Source: Eubacterium sp. AF22-8LB (GTDB taxonomy: Bacteria; Bacillota_I; Bacilli_A; Erysipelotrichales; Erysipelotrichaceae). From it: 52,129 nt of DNA. Shown here one piece after another: positions 1 through 7,096 of the stretch (position 1 is the first letter of the stretch; every line of letters begins with the position of its first letter). The DNA lies in contig NZ_QRVI01000017.1 in assembly GCF_003458715.1 (NCBI RefSeq), forward strand, positions 1-52,129. Direction: 5' to 3'. Under the pieces are notes generated by a model, which did no database searches, was not told the origin of the DNA, and saw nothing but the letters and a program-made list of their open reading frames with translations. Both the position numbers and the translations under genes were made by a program.

Positions 1-103
1 GCAATATGTATGATTAAGAAAAAAGCAAAAGTGTAATAAGTATCAAGAAACAAATTCCAATTTATCGGTATTAAACATAGAGCCTAAAAAATAGAATTTT
101 ATC

Positions 104-132
104 TTGACGTATTGCATTCCATCCTTTAAAAT
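104..132 (+). promoter_or_regulatory. SigA-type promoter of the rplU operon
   Basis: TTGACG at 104-109 and TAAAAT at 127-132 are separated by exactly 17 nt. The predicted start near 139 coincides with the first base of a folded leader, which supports the call. Confidence 0.75.
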
Positions 133-138
133 ATCAAT

Positions 139-250
139 GTTGCAAACTCCGTGTATGGACTTGCAACCGCCCAGAAAAGGTTTTAAGTTGAAATCTCACA
201 CCTTGATGGCGAGTATCAAGCTAAATGTGAAAAAAGAATGAATAGGAGGT
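139..250 (+). promoter_or_regulatory. Structured 5' leader of rplU (L21 leader type)
   Basis: The leader can form GTTGCAA (139-145) with TTGCAAC (161-167), then a two-part hairpin of TCACA (196-200)/TGTGA (226-230) enclosing CTTGAT (202-207)/ATCAAG (215-220). Leaders of this kind before L21 operons are known in Firmicutes and are thought to bind L21 for autogenous control. Family assignment is from position and shape; no covariance model was run. Confidence 0.6.
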
Positions 251-256
251 GCACAC

Positions 257-559
257 ATGTACGCAATTATCGAAACTGGTGGAAAACAGATCCGTGTTGA
301 AAAGGATGCTGTTATCTTCGTTGAAAAATTAGAAGCTAACGAAGGAGACACAGTTACATTTGACAAAGTATTATACGCTGATGGAAAATTTGGTAAACCA
401 TTCGTAGAAGGTGCAAAGGTAACTGGTGTTGTTGAAAAACAAGGCAAAGGAAAGAAAATCACTATCGTGAAATATAAAGCCAAAAAATCTTCAACACGTC
501 GTAAACAAGGACACCGTCAACCTTACACTCGTGTAAAAATTGAAGCTATCGAAGCTTAA
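257..559 (+). CDS. rplU: 50S ribosomal protein L21
   Basis: This 100-residue protein is a full-length bacterial L21. It opens with MYAIIETGGKQ, the family signature, and carries the basic C-terminal segment around RRKQGHRQPYT that contacts 23S rRNA. L21 is an early-assembling protein of the large subunit. The ATG follows a strong AGGAGGTG. It is the first gene of the rplU-prp-rpmA cluster, whose order is conserved in Firmicutes, and lies behind its own structured leader. Nothing is unusual in the protein. Confidence 0.97.
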   Translation: MYAIIETGGKQIRVEKDAVIFVEKLEANEGDTVTFDKVLYADGKFGKPFVEGAKVTGVVEKQGKGKKITIVKYKAKKSSTRRKQGHRQPYTRVKIEAIEA

Positions 560-561
560 TT

Positions 562-876
562 ATGATTAAAATTAAAGTTGCTCGAGATGAAAATGGAATT
601 TCGTTGATCTCGATGCATGGACATGCTGAATATGATCAGTATGGAAAAGATATCGTCTGCTCTGCAGCCAGTACCATTATTATTGGTGGTATCAACGCAA
701 TCGCACAGCTTGGCTATTTAAGTTTCATTTCTTATAACGTAGTAGCAGGGGATGTTGAATTAAAAATAAACAATACGGAAAGTGCTGAGCTACAAATCAT
801 ATTGAATACGCTATTGGTTCAGTTTCTAAGTATTGAAGAGGAATATCCTAAATACATACAAGTACAGGAGGTGTAA
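562..876 (+). CDS. prp: Prp, ribosomal-processing cysteine protease
   Basis: This 104-residue protein (YsxB/Prp family) sits 2 nt after rplU and just before rpmA. It shows the family motif GHAxxxxxGxDIVC with a candidate catalytic His21 and Cys33, matching the His/Cys dyad of the Staphylococcus aureus enzyme. Prp removes the N-terminal extension of L27 before L27 can work in the ribosome. The L27 encoded next has exactly such an extension, so substrate and protease lie side by side. The ATG overlaps the end of the L21 stop region, with little room for a separate ribosome site, so translation is probably coupled. Confidence 0.93.
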   Translation: MIKIKVARDENGISLISMHGHAEYDQYGKDIVCSAASTIIIGGINAIAQLGYLSFISYNVVAGDVELKINNTESAELQIILNTLLVQFLSIEEEYPKYIQVQEV

Positions 877-879
877 AAA

Positions 880-1164
880 ATGTTATTAAAATTAGACTTA
901 CAGTTATTCGCTTCTAAAAAGGGAGTTGGTTCTACAAAGAACGGTCGTGATTCTCATTCAAAACGTTTAGGAGCTAAATTAGCTGATGGACAATCTTGTC
1001 ACGCTGGAAGCATTATTTATCGTCAACGTGGAACAAAAATTCATCCAGGAACTAACGTAGGACGTGGTGCTGATGATACATTGTTCGCTTTAGTTAACGG
1101 TGTTGTTAAATACGAACGTCTTGGTAAAGATAAAAAGAAAGTTTCTGTTTATCCACAAGCTTAA
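880..1164 (+). CDS. rpmA: 50S ribosomal protein L27 with Prp-cleavable N-terminal extension
   Basis: This 94-residue L27 starts MLLKLDLQLFA before the usual SKKGVGSTKNGRDS mature start. The extension matches the Firmicutes motif cut by Prp. Mature L27 reaches the peptidyl transferase centre with its N-terminus, so an uncut extension would block it. The core GRDSxSKRLGxK, the IYRQRGTKxHPG segment and a C-terminal KKVSV are all present. The ATG follows AGGAGGTG. The gene closes the operon before a terminator. Confidence 0.96.
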   Translation: MLLKLDLQLFASKKGVGSTKNGRDSHSKRLGAKLADGQSCHAGSIIYRQRGTKIHPGTNVGRGADDTLFALVNGVVKYERLGKDKKKVSVYPQA

Positions 1165-1178
1165 CAAGTGTGAAATTT

Positions 1179-1205
1179 AAGATCCCGTTGCTGGGATCTT
1201 TTTTA
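1179..1205 (+). terminator. Intrinsic terminator after rpmA
   Basis: AAGATCCC (1179-1186) pairs with GGGATCTT (1193-1200), followed by a T run. It separates the L21-L27 operon from obg. Confidence 0.9.
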
Positions 1206-1228
1206 ATGAGAAGGAAAGGAGGGTATAT

Positions 1229-2509
1229 ATGTTTGTAGATCAAGTCAAAGTTCATATAAAAGCAGGTAAAGGTGGAGATGGTTTAGTAAGTTTCCGCCAT
1301 GAAAAATATGTAGCCTACGGCGGACCTTTTGGAGGAGACGGAGGCAATGGGGGCGATGTCATTTTTGAAGCCGATCCAGGAATGACAACACTATTAGATT
1401 TACGTTACCATCGTAAGATCATTGCTACTCCAGGTGAAAAAGGTAAAAATAAAAAAATGCATGGAGCTAATGGAGAACATAAAATTGTAAAGGTTCCATT
1501 AGGAACGATTGTAAAAAGAGTAGATAATAATCAGGTCTTAGCCGATTTGACAAAACCACATCAGCAACAAGTTGTTGCACATGGAGGTCGTGGAGGTCGT
1601 GGAAACTGGCACTTTAGATCAAGTCACAACACAGCTCCAAAATATGCAGAACAAGGTATTTTAGGTGAGGAATTTGACTGTATTGTCGAATTACGTGTTT
1701 TGGCTGATGTTGGATTGGTAGGATTTCCAAGTGTTGGAAAATCAACATTTTTAGATGCTGTTAGTAAGGCAAGGCCACAAATTGGAGATTATCCATTTAC
1801 AACAATTACACCAAACGTTGGAGTTGTACAAACCGGTGATGGTAGAAGCTTTGTTTTAGCTGATCTTCCAGGTTTAATTGAAGGCGCAAGTGATGGAAAA
1901 GGTTTAGGGCATCAATTCTTACGTCATATTGAGAGATGTCGTGTTATTATTCATGTTATCGATATGGGTGCTGAAGATGGAAGAGATCCATTGAAGGATT
2001 ACGAAGTTATCAACAACGAATTAAAATCATACCAGATTCGTTTGTTGGAAAGACCACAAATTGTTGTTGCGAACAAGATGGATATGGAAAATGCTGAAGA
2101 AAATGTTCGTCGCTTTAAAGAAAAATATCCAGACATTCCAGTTTATGAAACAACCACAATTATTCATGAGGGTCTAGATCCAGTACTAAGAAAAGCAGCT
2201 GATCTTCTTGCGACAACACCAGTATTCCCAATTACGGAAGATACAGGTGAAACAGGTGTTATGTATACATTTGAAGAGAAGAAGAAAGACATCATTATTG
2301 AAAAAGAAGATGATGGTGTATGGAATGTTTCAGGTCCTAGACTTGAACGTGTATTTGACATCAATAAGTTAAATACAGAAGAAGACTTCTATTTATTTGC
2401 CAATAAGATGCGTTATCTTGGAATTGATACAGCCCTAAGAGAAGCTGGATGTCAAGATGGAGATACAGTACGTTTATTAGGTTTTGAATTTGAATTTATT
2501 GAAAACTAA
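1229..2509 (+). CDS. obg: Obg family GTPase (ObgE/CgtA)
   Basis: This 426-residue protein has the three Obg domains. A Gly-rich N-terminal Obg fold covers about 1-158 (GGKGGDGLVSFR, GGPFGGDGGNGG). A G domain with GFPSVGKST, switch region DLPGLIEGA and NKMD follows. The last 80 residues are an OCT domain. Obg binds the 50S subunit and couples ribosome assembly and ppGpp level to growth. The ATG follows AAAGGAGGG. Its place after rpmA is conserved, and Rel, the ppGpp enzyme it interacts with in other bacteria, lies 5 kb downstream. Confidence 0.97.
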   Translation: MFVDQVKVHIKAGKGGDGLVSFRHEKYVAYGGPFGGDGGNGGDVIFEADPGMTTLLDLRYHRKIIATPGEKGKNKKMHGANGEHKIVKVPLGTIVKRVDNNQVLADLTKPHQQQVVAHGGRGGRGNWHFRSSHNTAPKYAEQGILGEEFDCIVELRVLADVGLVGFPSVGKSTFLDAVSKARPQIGDYPFTTITPNVGVVQTGDGRSFVLADLPGLIEGASDGKGLGHQFLRHIERCRVIIHVIDMGAEDGRDPLKDYEVINNELKSYQIRLLERPQIVVANKMDMENAEENVRRFKEKYPDIPVYETTTIIHEGLDPVLRKAADLLATTPVFPITEDTGETGVMYTFEEKKKDIIIEKEDDGVWNVSGPRLERVFDINKLNTEEDFYLFANKMRYLGIDTALREAGCQDGDTVRLLGFEFEFIEN

Positions 2510-2534
2510 GGTTACACATTGTGTAGCCTTTTCT
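2508..2534 (+). terminator. Terminator overlapping the end of obg
   Basis: AAGGTTACAC and GTGTAGCCTT form a 10-bp stem (one G-T pair) with loop ATT, then a T-rich tail. Its 5' arm begins inside the obg stop codon. Confidence 0.8.
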
Positions 2535-2541
2535 TATGGTG

Positions 2542-2550
2542 TGGTATAAT
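2542..2550 (+). promoter_or_regulatory. Extended -10 promoter for xth-ruvAB
   Basis: TGGTATAAT directly follows the obg terminator. No good -35 is visible. The predicted start near 2557 leaves only about 13 nt before the xth ATG. Confidence 0.6.
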
Positions 2551-2569
2551 GCATTTGAGGTGTTTTTTT

Positions 2570-3319
2570 ATGAAATGTATTTCGTGGAATGTGAATGGCA
2601 TTCGTGCCGTTTTAAAAAAGGATTTTGTGGAAATTCTTTATGCCTTGGATGCAGATATATTTTGTATTCAGGAAACAAAGGCACAGCCAGACCAAATCGA
2701 AGTGGATTGTGAGTTGTATCCCTACCAATATATAAATAGTGCGCAAAAGAAAGGCTATAGTGGAACGATGATCTTCTGTAAAGAAGAACCTATTTCGGTT
2801 CGTTATGGCATGGGTATAGAAGAGCATGATACAGAAGGAAGAGTGATTACTTTAGAGTATCCCAATTATTATGTTGTGACTGTATATACACCAAATTCAG
2901 GTGATGGTTTAAAACGTTTAGACTATCGTATGAAATGGGATGAAGCTTTTAGTGCTTATTTAAAATTATTAGATAAACCTGTTATGGCTTGTGGAGACTT
3001 TAATGTGGCCAATGAAGAAATTGACATTAAGAATCCAAAGACCAATCATAAAAATGCGGGGTTTACGGATGAAGAAAGAGATAGCTTTAAAAAGCATCTG
3101 TTAACAGATTTTATGGATACATATCGTACTTTATATCCAGAAAAAGTCGAATATTCCTGGTGGAGTTATCGCTTTAAGGCTCGAGAAAAAAACGCAGGAT
3201 GGAGAATCGATTATTGGTTGGTGTCACCAGAATTAAAGGATAAAATTGTGGACGCCAAGATTCTTACAGATATTTATGGTTCGGATCATTGTCCTGTTGA
3301 ATTAGAGATTGAGGTGTAA
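2570..3319 (+). CDS. xth: Exodeoxyribonuclease III (AP endonuclease family)
   Basis: The 249-residue protein from ATG 2570 starts MKCISWNVNGIRA, the usual exonuclease III start. An earlier in-frame TTG lies upstream of the promoter and is not credible. Active-site motifs are visible: FCIQETK (metal-binding Glu), the YTPNSG segment, CGDFNVA, and the terminal GSDHCPVE His. These enzymes cut DNA at abasic sites and trim 3' ends in base-excision repair. The stop is followed after 1 nt by ruvA, so repair and recombination genes are co-transcribed. Confidence 0.92.
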   Translation: MKCISWNVNGIRAVLKKDFVEILYALDADIFCIQETKAQPDQIEVDCELYPYQYINSAQKKGYSGTMIFCKEEPISVRYGMGIEEHDTEGRVITLEYPNYYVVTVYTPNSGDGLKRLDYRMKWDEAFSAYLKLLDKPVMACGDFNVANEEIDIKNPKTNHKNAGFTDEERDSFKKHLLTDFMDTYRTLYPEKVEYSWWSYRFKAREKNAGWRIDYWLVSPELKDKIVDAKILTDIYGSDHCPVELEIEV

Positions 3320-3320
3320 A

Positions 3321-3899
3321 ATGATTGCGTTTGTGAATGGAATTGTAAAAATTATTCGAAGTGATCGCGTCGTACTTGATGTGCATGGCGTAGGCTATGA
3401 AGTCTATCTAGCCAATGCGCTTAGCCAAAAAAAAGATGAAGAATTATTTCTATATACCTATCAACATGTTCGTGAGGATGCCATTTTATTATTTGGTTTT
3501 CTAAAGGAAGAGGACTATGAAGTTTTTATGCGCTTGATCAATGTAAAGGGGATTGGTCCTAAAACAGCCCAAACAATGTTATCGGTATGTTCAGGAAAAG
3601 AAATGATAGAAGCCATTGAAAATGATGATATTAAGAGGTTAAAGTCTTTGCCAGGTATAGGTGCTAAAACAGCCGGACAAATTGTTTTGGATTTAAAAGG
3701 CAAGTTTGTGTCATTGGAAACAAGTGAGTCTTCAACTTCCAATCCTGTATGGACACAGGTACAGGATGCACTTGTATCTTTGGGATATAAGTCGAGTCAA
3801 CTAACAAAAATTAAAAATGAATTAGAAAATACAGAATTGCAGGAAGATGAAATGCTAAGACAAGCGTTGGTCTTACTTGCAAAAAGAAATGGAGTATAA
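3321..3899 (+). CDS. ruvA: Holliday junction DNA helicase subunit RuvA
   Basis: This 192-residue protein starts MIAFVNGIVK at ATG 3321, preceded by GAGGTG inside the xth end. An upstream TTG adds four residues without support. The N-terminal OB fold is followed by two helix-hairpin-helix motifs (VKGIGPKTAQ and LPGIGAKTAGQIVLDLK) and a C-terminal domain that contacts RuvB. RuvA binds the four-way junction and loads RuvB. RuvB follows after 5 nt. I see no ruvC, as is usual in Firmicutes. Confidence 0.95.
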   Translation: MIAFVNGIVKIIRSDRVVLDVHGVGYEVYLANALSQKKDEELFLYTYQHVREDAILLFGFLKEEDYEVFMRLINVKGIGPKTAQTMLSVCSGKEMIEAIENDDIKRLKSLPGIGAKTAGQIVLDLKGKFVSLETSESSTSNPVWTQVQDALVSLGYKSSQLTKIKNELENTELQEDEMLRQALVLLAKRNGV

Positions 3900-3904
3900 G
3901 ATAA

Positions 3905-4915
3905 ATGCCTAGAGAAGTAGATGGAAATCTTCAGGAGGCCGATAGCTTTGAAAAGACGTTGCGTCCGCAAAGCTTAAGTGAATATATTGGTCAGTCTGAG
4001 TTGAAAGAAAATCTAAATGTGTTTATTCATGCGGCAAGATCAAGAAATGAAGCCTTGGATCACGTTTTATTCTATGGTCCTCCAGGACTTGGAAAAACGA
4101 CTTTGGCTTATATTCTTGCCAATGAGATGCATGGGAATTTAAAGACGGCAAGTGGTCCTTCAATTGAAAAAAGTGGTGATCTTGCGGCTATCTTAACAAC
4201 ATTAGAAGCTGGAGATGTGTTGTTTATTGATGAGATTCATCGCTTGCCAAAGCAAGTAGAAGAAGTTTTATATCCAGCTATGGAGGATTATTGTTTAGAT
4301 ATTGTGGTAGGCAAGGATTCAGCTACTGTACACAATATTCGTATTAATTTACCTCCATTTACACTTGTTGGTGCTACAACACGTGCCGGTGATTTAAGTG
4401 CTCCTTTAAGAGATCGTTTTGGGATTATTTCACAGTTGGAATATTACAATTTAGAAGATTTAGAAAAAATTGTTTATCGTACAAGCTGCGTCATGGATAC
4501 CAAAATTGAAAAGGATGCTGTTCGAGAAATTGCCCTTCGATCACGTGGGACACCGCGTATTGCGAATCGTTTATTCCGTCGTGTAAGAGATTTTGCCCAA
4601 GTATACAATGATGGAATTGTTTCAACAGAAATTGCTCAAACAGCTTTAGATCGTTTGCGCGTCGATCATCTGGGCTTGGATGCGGTCGACCATAAATACC
4701 TAAAAGGAATTATTGAAAGATTTAAAGGGGGACCTGTTGGACTAGAGGCGATTGCTTCTAGCATTGGTGAAGAGCCAATGACACTTGAAGATGTATATGA
4801 GCCTTATTTATTGCAGATAGGTTTTATCAATCGTACACCTAGAGGAAGAATTGTGACTCCTAAGGCATATGAGCATCTTCAGATCCCATACCAGAAGGAT
4901 TTGTTCACAGATTAA
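3905..4915 (+). CDS. ruvB: Holliday junction branch migration ATPase RuvB
   Basis: The 336-residue AAA+ motor shows Walker A GPPGLGKTT, Walker B LFIDEIHRL, sensor GATTRAGDLSAPLRDRFG, and the winged-helix C-terminus ending near GRIVTPKAYEHL. RuvB hexamers pump DNA through the RuvA-bound junction during recombinational repair. The size is normal. It lies 5 nt after ruvA, and a terminator hairpin swallows its stop codon. Confidence 0.96.
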   Translation: MPREVDGNLQEADSFEKTLRPQSLSEYIGQSELKENLNVFIHAARSRNEALDHVLFYGPPGLGKTTLAYILANEMHGNLKTASGPSIEKSGDLAAILTTLEAGDVLFIDEIHRLPKQVEEVLYPAMEDYCLDIVVGKDSATVHNIRINLPPFTLVGATTRAGDLSAPLRDRFGIISQLEYYNLEDLEKIVYRTSCVMDTKIEKDAVREIALRSRGTPRIANRLFRRVRDFAQVYNDGIVSTEIAQTALDRLRVDHLGLDAVDHKYLKGIIERFKGGPVGLEAIASSIGEEPMTLEDVYEPYLLQIGFINRTPRGRIVTPKAYEHLQIPYQKDLFTD

Positions 4916-4934
4916 GTTTCTGTGAACATTTTTA
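4902..4934 (+). terminator. Terminator spanning the ruvB stop codon
   Basis: TGTTCACAG (4902-4910) pairs with CTGTGAACA (4920-4928), then TTTTTA. The ruvB TAA (4913-4915) lies in the loop, so the coding end doubles as the stem. Confidence 0.88.
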
Positions 4935-4939
4935 TTATG

Positions 4940-4948
4940 TGGTATAAT
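4940..4948 (+). promoter_or_regulatory. Extended -10 promoter immediately before recJ
   Basis: TGGTATAAT ends 7 nt before the recJ ATG at 4956. By normal promoter spacing, transcription would begin at or one base before the start codon. Confidence 0.65.
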
Positions 4949-4955
4949 TGTTAAC

Positions 4956-6509
4956 ATGAAACAAATGACAGAATTAACAAGAAAAGTATTAGAATATTTA
5001 GAACCCGATCAAACAAAATGGGAATATTGGACGAGTAAACAGAAATTAAATCCTGTTTCTAAAGCAAATTGCATGGAGAGTTTTAAAGCGCGTATTTTAA
5101 AAGCGGTTGATCATCAGGAAAAAGTGATTGTAGCTGGTGATTATGATTGTGATGGAATTACAGCCACAACAATCATGGTTTCAGGTCTAAAATCTTTAGG
5201 TCTTGATTGTGGATTTTATATTCCAGATCGAATTAAAGAAGGATATGGATTGAGTGAAGCAACAGTTAGCTTAGCACATAAAAAAGCGTATTCATTGATT
5301 ATTACTGTAGATAATGGTGTTAAGAGTAAACAAGCCTTAGCCTTGGCGAAAGAATTATCTATGGACGTGATTGTAACAGATCATCATACGATGGATGAAG
5401 AAGTCAATTGTGATATTGTTGTGCACCCTACAATGATGGAATCTTGCTTTTCTACCTTATGTGGAGCAGGTATTGCCTATGAATGTATGCGTGTATTAGG
5501 GGTGGATAATGATTATTTGTTGCAGCTTGCAGGTTTGGCTAGTATTTCAGATATGATGATAGTGAAGGGGCAAACACGTGCCTTAATTCAAAATGCACTA
5601 CGTTTGATGAATCAAACACATGAAAAGCATATTTTTTCTTTGGCTACAGATCGTGAATTAAATGAGACAAGTGTAGGCTTTCAAGTGGTGCCAAAACTGA
5701 ATGCGATTGGTCGCTTGAGTAATCTTGCCAATGCGAATAATGTTGTGCGTTATTTTTTAGCGCAGGATGATGAAAGTATTTTTGCGCTATCTTCACAGAT
5801 TACACAAATCAATACGATGCGTAAACAATTGTCGGATCAAATGCAAAAAAAGGCATATTCAAAGTGTAACATCAATGATGATATTTTTGTGATTGAAGAT
5901 ACAAGCTTCCATGAAGGGATTATTGGTTTAGTTGCGGGATCTTTATGTTCTCAGTTTAATAAGCCTTGCATAGTTTTAGCTAAAAATGAACAGGGATATA
6001 AGGCGAGTATGCGAAGTCCAGAAGGCTTTAATTGTATGGATTTTTTAGGCCCGTATGAGCATTTTGTTGTGTTTGGAGGACATGAAAATGCAGCAGGCTT
6101 TTCTTTGAATTTAAATGAATTTGATTTGTTTGAAAAGTTCGTGCATCAGCGTATTCATGAATACACATATGAAGCTAAAAAGAAAAACACATTAGTGATC
6201 GATGATGAAGAATTAAGTTTGGAAACAATTCAGTCTTTAGATACACTACGTCCCTTTGGACCTGGATTTGTGTTTCCTAGTTTTGAAATCGTGCATCCTA
6301 AAATAAAGAATTTATATGACTTTCAAAATCATAAGCATCGCAAATATACCTTAGAATCAGGCTTGCAGTGTATCCGCTTTAACCAAAGTGATATAGAATA
6401 TAAAAAAAGCGTAAATGCAATCTATTCTTTTATTGGAACGGTTCAAATCAATCAGTATCAAGGGCGTAAACAGGTGAATTTTGTGATTGATGAGATTGTA
6501 TATGCGTAG
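4956..6509 (+). CDS. recJ: Single-stranded-DNA exonuclease RecJ
   Basis: The 517-residue DHH-family protein has AGDYDCDG (about 60-66), a VDNGV motif, VTDHH (about 140-144), and the DHHA1 motif GGHENAAGFS. A C-terminal OB-like region follows. RecJ degrades single-stranded DNA 5' to 3' with Mn/Mg in recombination and mismatch repair. It is shorter than the Bacillus protein, which has a C-terminal extension, and nearer the E. coli length. No Shine-Dalgarno precedes the ATG and the promoter abuts it, so the mRNA looks leaderless. A second Met three codons in is an alternative start. Confidence 0.9.
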   Translation: MKQMTELTRKVLEYLEPDQTKWEYWTSKQKLNPVSKANCMESFKARILKAVDHQEKVIVAGDYDCDGITATTIMVSGLKSLGLDCGFYIPDRIKEGYGLSEATVSLAHKKAYSLIITVDNGVKSKQALALAKELSMDVIVTDHHTMDEEVNCDIVVHPTMMESCFSTLCGAGIAYECMRVLGVDNDYLLQLAGLASISDMMIVKGQTRALIQNALRLMNQTHEKHIFSLATDRELNETSVGFQVVPKLNAIGRLSNLANANNVVRYFLAQDDESIFALSSQITQINTMRKQLSDQMQKKAYSKCNINDDIFVIEDTSFHEGIIGLVAGSLCSQFNKPCIVLAKNEQGYKASMRSPEGFNCMDFLGPYEHFVVFGGHENAAGFSLNLNEFDLFEKFVHQRIHEYTYEAKKKNTLVIDDEELSLETIQSLDTLRPFGPGFVFPSFEIVHPKIKNLYDFQNHKHRKYTLESGLQCIRFNQSDIEYKKSVNAIYSFIGTVQINQYQGRKQVNFVIDEIVYA

Positions 6510-6542
6510 TAAAATTAAACTAATTAGAAAGAGGTTTTTTGT

Positions 6543-7064
6543 ATGGATTTAAAAGATTATATTGAAAGTATTCCGGGATTTCCGAAAGAAGGGATTATTT
6601 TCAGAGATGTAACACCGATTCTACAAAATGCGAAGGCTATGCGTTATTGTGTGGATCAATTAAATGCGTTTGTGAAGGAAGTAGGGGCCGATATTATTGT
6701 TGCTCCTGAAGCAAGAGGCTTTTTATTTGGGGTTCCTGTAGCTTTGGAAAGTGGAATTGGTTTTATTCCAGTTAGAAAGCCAGGAAAGCTTCCTCGTGAA
6801 ACAGTAAATGAAAGCTATGATTTAGAATATGGGCAGGATGAATTGTGTGTGCATGCAGATGCTATCTTACCTGGGCAAAAAGTAGTAATCGTTGATGATT
6901 TATTGGCAACAGGAGGAACAGTGGAAGCTATCATTAAAATGGTAGAGCGTATGCAGGCAAGTGTTACAGGTGTGGCATTTGTGATTGAATTAGATGATTT
7001 AAAAGGAAAAGAAAAGTTTAAGAATATTCCAGTTTGTTCACTAACACATTATGAAGGTGAATAA
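6543..7064 (+). CDS. apt: Adenine phosphoribosyltransferase
   Basis: The 173-residue type I phosphoribosyltransferase converts adenine and PRPP to AMP in purine salvage. It shows the N-terminal IPGFPKEGIIFRDVTPIL hood, the AxEARGFLFG segment, and the PRPP loop VIVDDLLATGGT. The ATG follows AAAGAGG. It lies between recJ and rel, a common Firmicutes order (recJ-apt-relA). Confidence 0.96.
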   Translation: MDLKDYIESIPGFPKEGIIFRDVTPILQNAKAMRYCVDQLNAFVKEVGADIIVAPEARGFLFGVPVALESGIGFIPVRKPGKLPRETVNESYDLEYGQDELCVHADAILPGQKVVIVDDLLATGGTVEAIIKMVERMQASVTGVAFVIELDDLKGKEKFKNIPVCSLTHYEGE

Positions 7065-7096
7065 CTAGTTTAATAATTTTTAGGAAGGGGGGCGCC

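Noticed and set aside
2519..2569. Longer N-terminus for exonuclease III from an upstream TTG
   Set aside because: The extension would be read from within the obg terminator and promoter; the family start MKCISWNVNG is at 2570.
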